DNA of 7,483 nucleotides, taken from Pseudomonadota bacterium. Lineage in GTDB: Bacteria > Pseudomonadota > Gammaproteobacteria > Pseudomonadales > Azotimanducaceae. A model generated the notes under the pieces. The model ran no database searches. It was not told the DNA's origin and saw nothing but the letters and a program-made list of their open reading frames with translations. The stretch lies in the NCBI GenBank assembly GCA_027621895.1, contig JAQCAK010000075.1, forward strand, positions 1-7,483, read 5' to 3'. The position numbers and the translations under genes are program-made. Shown here in pieces: positions 6,035-7,483 of the stretch; within the stretch, counting starts at the first letter, position 1; each line of letters begins with the position of its first letter.

Positions 6035-6835
6035 ATGGCAGATGAAACCAACACAATTCTGTTCCTGGCGATTGTCGCCCTGGGTGCTGCAGTTCAGACT
6101 GTGACCGGGTTCGCCATGGGGCTGGTCATCATGACGGGCGTGGCACTTTTCGGCATCGCCGATATCAGTTTTGCAGCAGCGGTGGTCAGTCTTGTTTCCA
6201 TGGTCAACGCGGCAGTCGCGCTCCGCCGCGGCTATCGGCATATTGACTGGCATTACGTACGTGCAATGATCAGTGGGCTGATTCCGCTGATGTTCGTCGG
6301 GCTCTGGCTCCTTGATTACCTGAGTACCAACAACTACGGCGTTCTCCGGCTGCTGCTTGGCATGGTGATCGTCACCGCGGGAACGTTGCTGATGATTTCT
6401 CCTGCACCGTTCGCGGCGCGATCCAGTGTCGCAGCAACCGTTGCCTGCGGTACGCTGGGTGGGGTCCTGACGGGCCTCTACAGTGCGGGCGGAGCACCAC
6501 TTGCCTACTTCATGTACCGCCAGCCGATTGGCATCGATACCATCAGGTTTACCCTGCTCACCGTCTTCGGTCTGACGACAGCCACGCGGTCATTCATGAT
6601 CGGTGTAACCGGTCAGCTTTCCTGGGATATCCTCATAGTGGCAGCAGTCAGTGTGCCCGTGGTGGTCAGCATGACGGTCGGTTTTACCCGTCTTACGCCC
6701 ATGATCCCGGATCGTATCGTCCGTGTGCTGGTGTTTATTGTGCTGCTGCTGTCGGGGATGGTCCTGATCGCTGAAAGTATTTACGAGAGTGACTTTTCCA
6801 TCCAGAGCGTGTCCCAGTACCTGCCGAACTTGTAA
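6035..6835 (+). CDS. TSUP-family (TauE/SafE/DUF81) membrane transporter
   Basis: The product is a 266-residue, highly hydrophobic inner-membrane protein with about eight membrane segments, the usual size for the TauE/SafE family. Members export or import sulfite, sulfoacetate and related small organic anions; the substrate here cannot be told. The two-repeat architecture is visible: VQTVTGFAMGL (20-30) begins the first half and LGGVLTGLYSAGGAPLAYFM (141-160) the second. A basic loop RRGYRHI (64-70) fits the positive-inside rule. The last 20 or so residues (from about 247) are a polar tail after the final membrane segment and are encoded in DNA that overlaps the convergent acetyltransferase gene by 55 bp. 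The ATG is supported by AAAGG about 11 nt upstream and by the promoter at 5954-5983. The gene appears to be a single transcription unit; I see no sulfur-metabolism gene next to it. Confidence 0.9.
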   Translation: MADETNTILFLAIVALGAAVQTVTGFAMGLVIMTGVALFGIADISFAAAVVSLVSMVNAAVALRRGYRHIDWHYVRAMISGLIPLMFVGLWLLDYLSTNNYGVLRLLLGMVIVTAGTLLMISPAPFAARSSVAATVACGTLGGVLTGLYSAGGAPLAYFMYRQPIGIDTIRFTLLTVFGLTTATRSFMIGVTGQLSWDILIVAAVSVPVVVSMTVGFTRLTPMIPDRIVRVLVFIVLLLSGMVLIAESIYESDFSIQSVSQYLPNL

Positions 6836-7278
6836 CCGACTTCTGTCAGCTGGCCAACGCTTGAGAAACCCAGTTTCTGGTGCAGGTGAACGCTGGCGTC
6901 GTTCGGCAAGGCGATGACGCCATAGCAGCGATGAACATCGGTAGCAGACAGCCTGGCCAGCAGCTCGCGGTACAACTGTTCACCAAGACCATGACCCTGT
7001 CGGCCTGATTGCAGGTAAATCGTTGTTTCAACCGACAGATCATAGGCGGCTTTGGTTCGCAGGCGGCTGCTGCATGCGTAGCCAACAACGTGACCATCGA
7101 CCTCCCCGACCAGTAGCTGGTGCCTGCCATCGGTGTCGAACTGGTTCATCCATTCCAGACGGTTATTCCTGTCGACCGGACTGATGTCGAATGTAATGTG
7201 CGTATGCTCAACGAAATGATTGTAAATCGTGGCCAGGGCATCCGCGTCCTCCTGGACTGCATTCCTGATGTTGAGCAT
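6781..7278 (-). CDS. GNAT N-acetyltransferase, phosphinothricin acetyltransferase type
   Basis: This 165-residue cytoplasmic enzyme should transfer acetyl from acetyl-CoA to a primary amine. It resembles the phosphinothricin/methionine sulfoximine acetyltransferase group throughout: IRNAVQEDADALATIYNHFV (4-23), YDLSVETTIYL (79-89), the acetyl-CoA loop SGRQGHGLGEQLYREL (91-106), ALPNDASVHLHQKLGF (123-138) and VGYKFGRYWDTLWM (147-160). Chromosomal members usually acetylate methionine sulfoximine/sulfone or similar glutamate analogues; the natural substrate is not evident here. The frame is open upstream to 7410, but the family start and fold begin at MLNIRNAV, so ATG 7278 is chosen. GGGGA about 10 nt before it is a weakly placed Shine-Dalgarno sequence. 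The 3' end overlaps the transporter gene by 55 bp, and the overlapping codons encode conserved C-terminal residues, so the overlap is real on this side. Confidence 0.9.
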   Translation of the reverse strand: MLNIRNAVQEDADALATIYNHFVEHTHITFDISPVDRNNRLEWMNQFDTDGRHQLLVGEVDGHVVGYACSSRLRTKAAYDLSVETTIYLQSGRQGHGLGEQLYRELLARLSATDVHRCYGVIALPNDASVHLHQKLGFSSVGQLTEVGYKFGRYWDTLWMEKSLS

Positions 7279-7483
7279 GTTTGATGGTTCCCCGGGTTCT
7301 GAGTGCAGGGTCCTGAGTATTGGTCTTGCGGCCTGCTGCTGCAGATTATTGCGAGATGTGTTTGTAAATGAAACTTGTAATTGAAAGATGGATAATTCCA
7401 TCCGGCACATCCTGACGCTCTATGCCCGCTGCAGTTAGCCGGGTGCAGGGTGCTGGCAGGCGGATACCCCGGTGTGTGCGTAT
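7279..7483. other. Non-coding right-edge region upstream of the acetyltransferase
   Basis: No gene is supported in these 205 bp. An AT-rich stretch at about 7330-7400 contains minus-strand TTTACA and TAATCT, but they are only 14 bp apart, so I do not call a promoter. A minus-strand frame ends with TAA at 7435-7437 after 15 sense codons from the edge; it could be the tail of a gene to the right, but it is too short to judge. A perfect inverted repeat lies at 7387-7402. Confidence 0.4.
7387..7402. repeat. Perfect 6-bp inverted repeat with 4-bp spacer
   Basis: GATGGATAATTCCATC is GATGGA and its exact reverse complement TCCATC around TAAT. It lies 109 bp upstream of the acetyltransferase start in an AT-rich stretch. 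It could be an operator half-site pair or a small hairpin. There is no U-tract, so it is not a good intrinsic terminator. Chance occurrence is possible. Confidence 0.35.

Noticed and set aside
7279..7410. N-terminal extension of the acetyltransferase by 44 codons
   Set aside because: The GNAT fold and the usual family start begin at ATG 7278; the extension has no domain character and crosses the AT-rich inverted-repeat region.
7435..7483. Possible C-terminal tail of a minus-strand gene entering from the right
   Set aside because: Only 15 sense codons are visible, with no recognisable sequence; other minus-strand frames are also open there, so it cannot be called.
1..7483. CRISPR arrays, tRNA/rRNA genes, insertion sequences, riboswitches and intrinsic terminators
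   Set aside because: I saw no regularly spaced repeats, no transposase-like protein and no strong GC hairpin followed by a T-run. This was by eye, so a covariance-model or terminator search could still find a weak one.

Overview
The window holds ordinary chromosomal genes of a free-living Gram-negative bacterium, most likely a gammaproteobacterium. The main grounds are a Syd homologue (a family largely confined to Gammaproteobacteria), a class I (E. coli-type) EPSP synthase of 426 residues, and moderately high GC with G/C-rich third codon positions. Genes are packed tightly, with start/stop overlaps inside operons and convergent neighbours that run into each other. I see no rRNA, tRNA, CRISPR array, insertion sequence or phage gene.

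Left block (about 280-2228, + strand) is a two-gene alkylation-repair operon. The first gene fuses an Ada-type methyl-phosphotriester sensor domain, an AraC-type DNA-binding domain and an AlkA-type 3-methyladenine glycosylase. The second encodes an O6-methylguanine methyltransferase (Ogt/AdaB type). Together they sense methylation damage, probably switch on their own transcription, and repair both N-alkylated bases and O6-alkylguanine. A possible divergent gene leaves the window at the left edge.

Middle block (5973 down to 2215, - strand) is a five-gene run: an atypical short-chain dehydrogenase/reductase, a HemJ/CopD-like membrane protein, Syd, AroA, and an exported START-domain protein. Neighbours are joined by a TGATG junction, a probable 20-nt overlap, a 4-nt gap and a GTGA junction, so they are probably co-transcribed and partly translationally coupled. 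Their functions (tetrapyrrole or redox membrane protein, Sec quality control, shikimate pathway, lipid binding) do not form one obvious pathway.

Right block: a TSUP-family (TauE/SafE) membrane transporter on + (6035-6835) starts 61 bp from the divergent SDR gene and has a recognisable sigma70-like promoter. Its 3' end overlaps by 55 bp the 3' end of a convergent GNAT acetyltransferase of the phosphinothricin acetyltransferase type (7278 down to 6781). The last 205 bp contain no gene I can support. They hold an AT-rich stretch with a perfect 6-bp inverted repeat upstream of the acetyltransferase.

I find no clear undescribed system. The items most worth checking are the SDR with three altered signature motifs, the HemJ-like protein lacking expected histidines, the unusual SDR-HemJ-Syd-AroA-START arrangement, and the long antisense overlap of the transporter and acetyltransferase genes.
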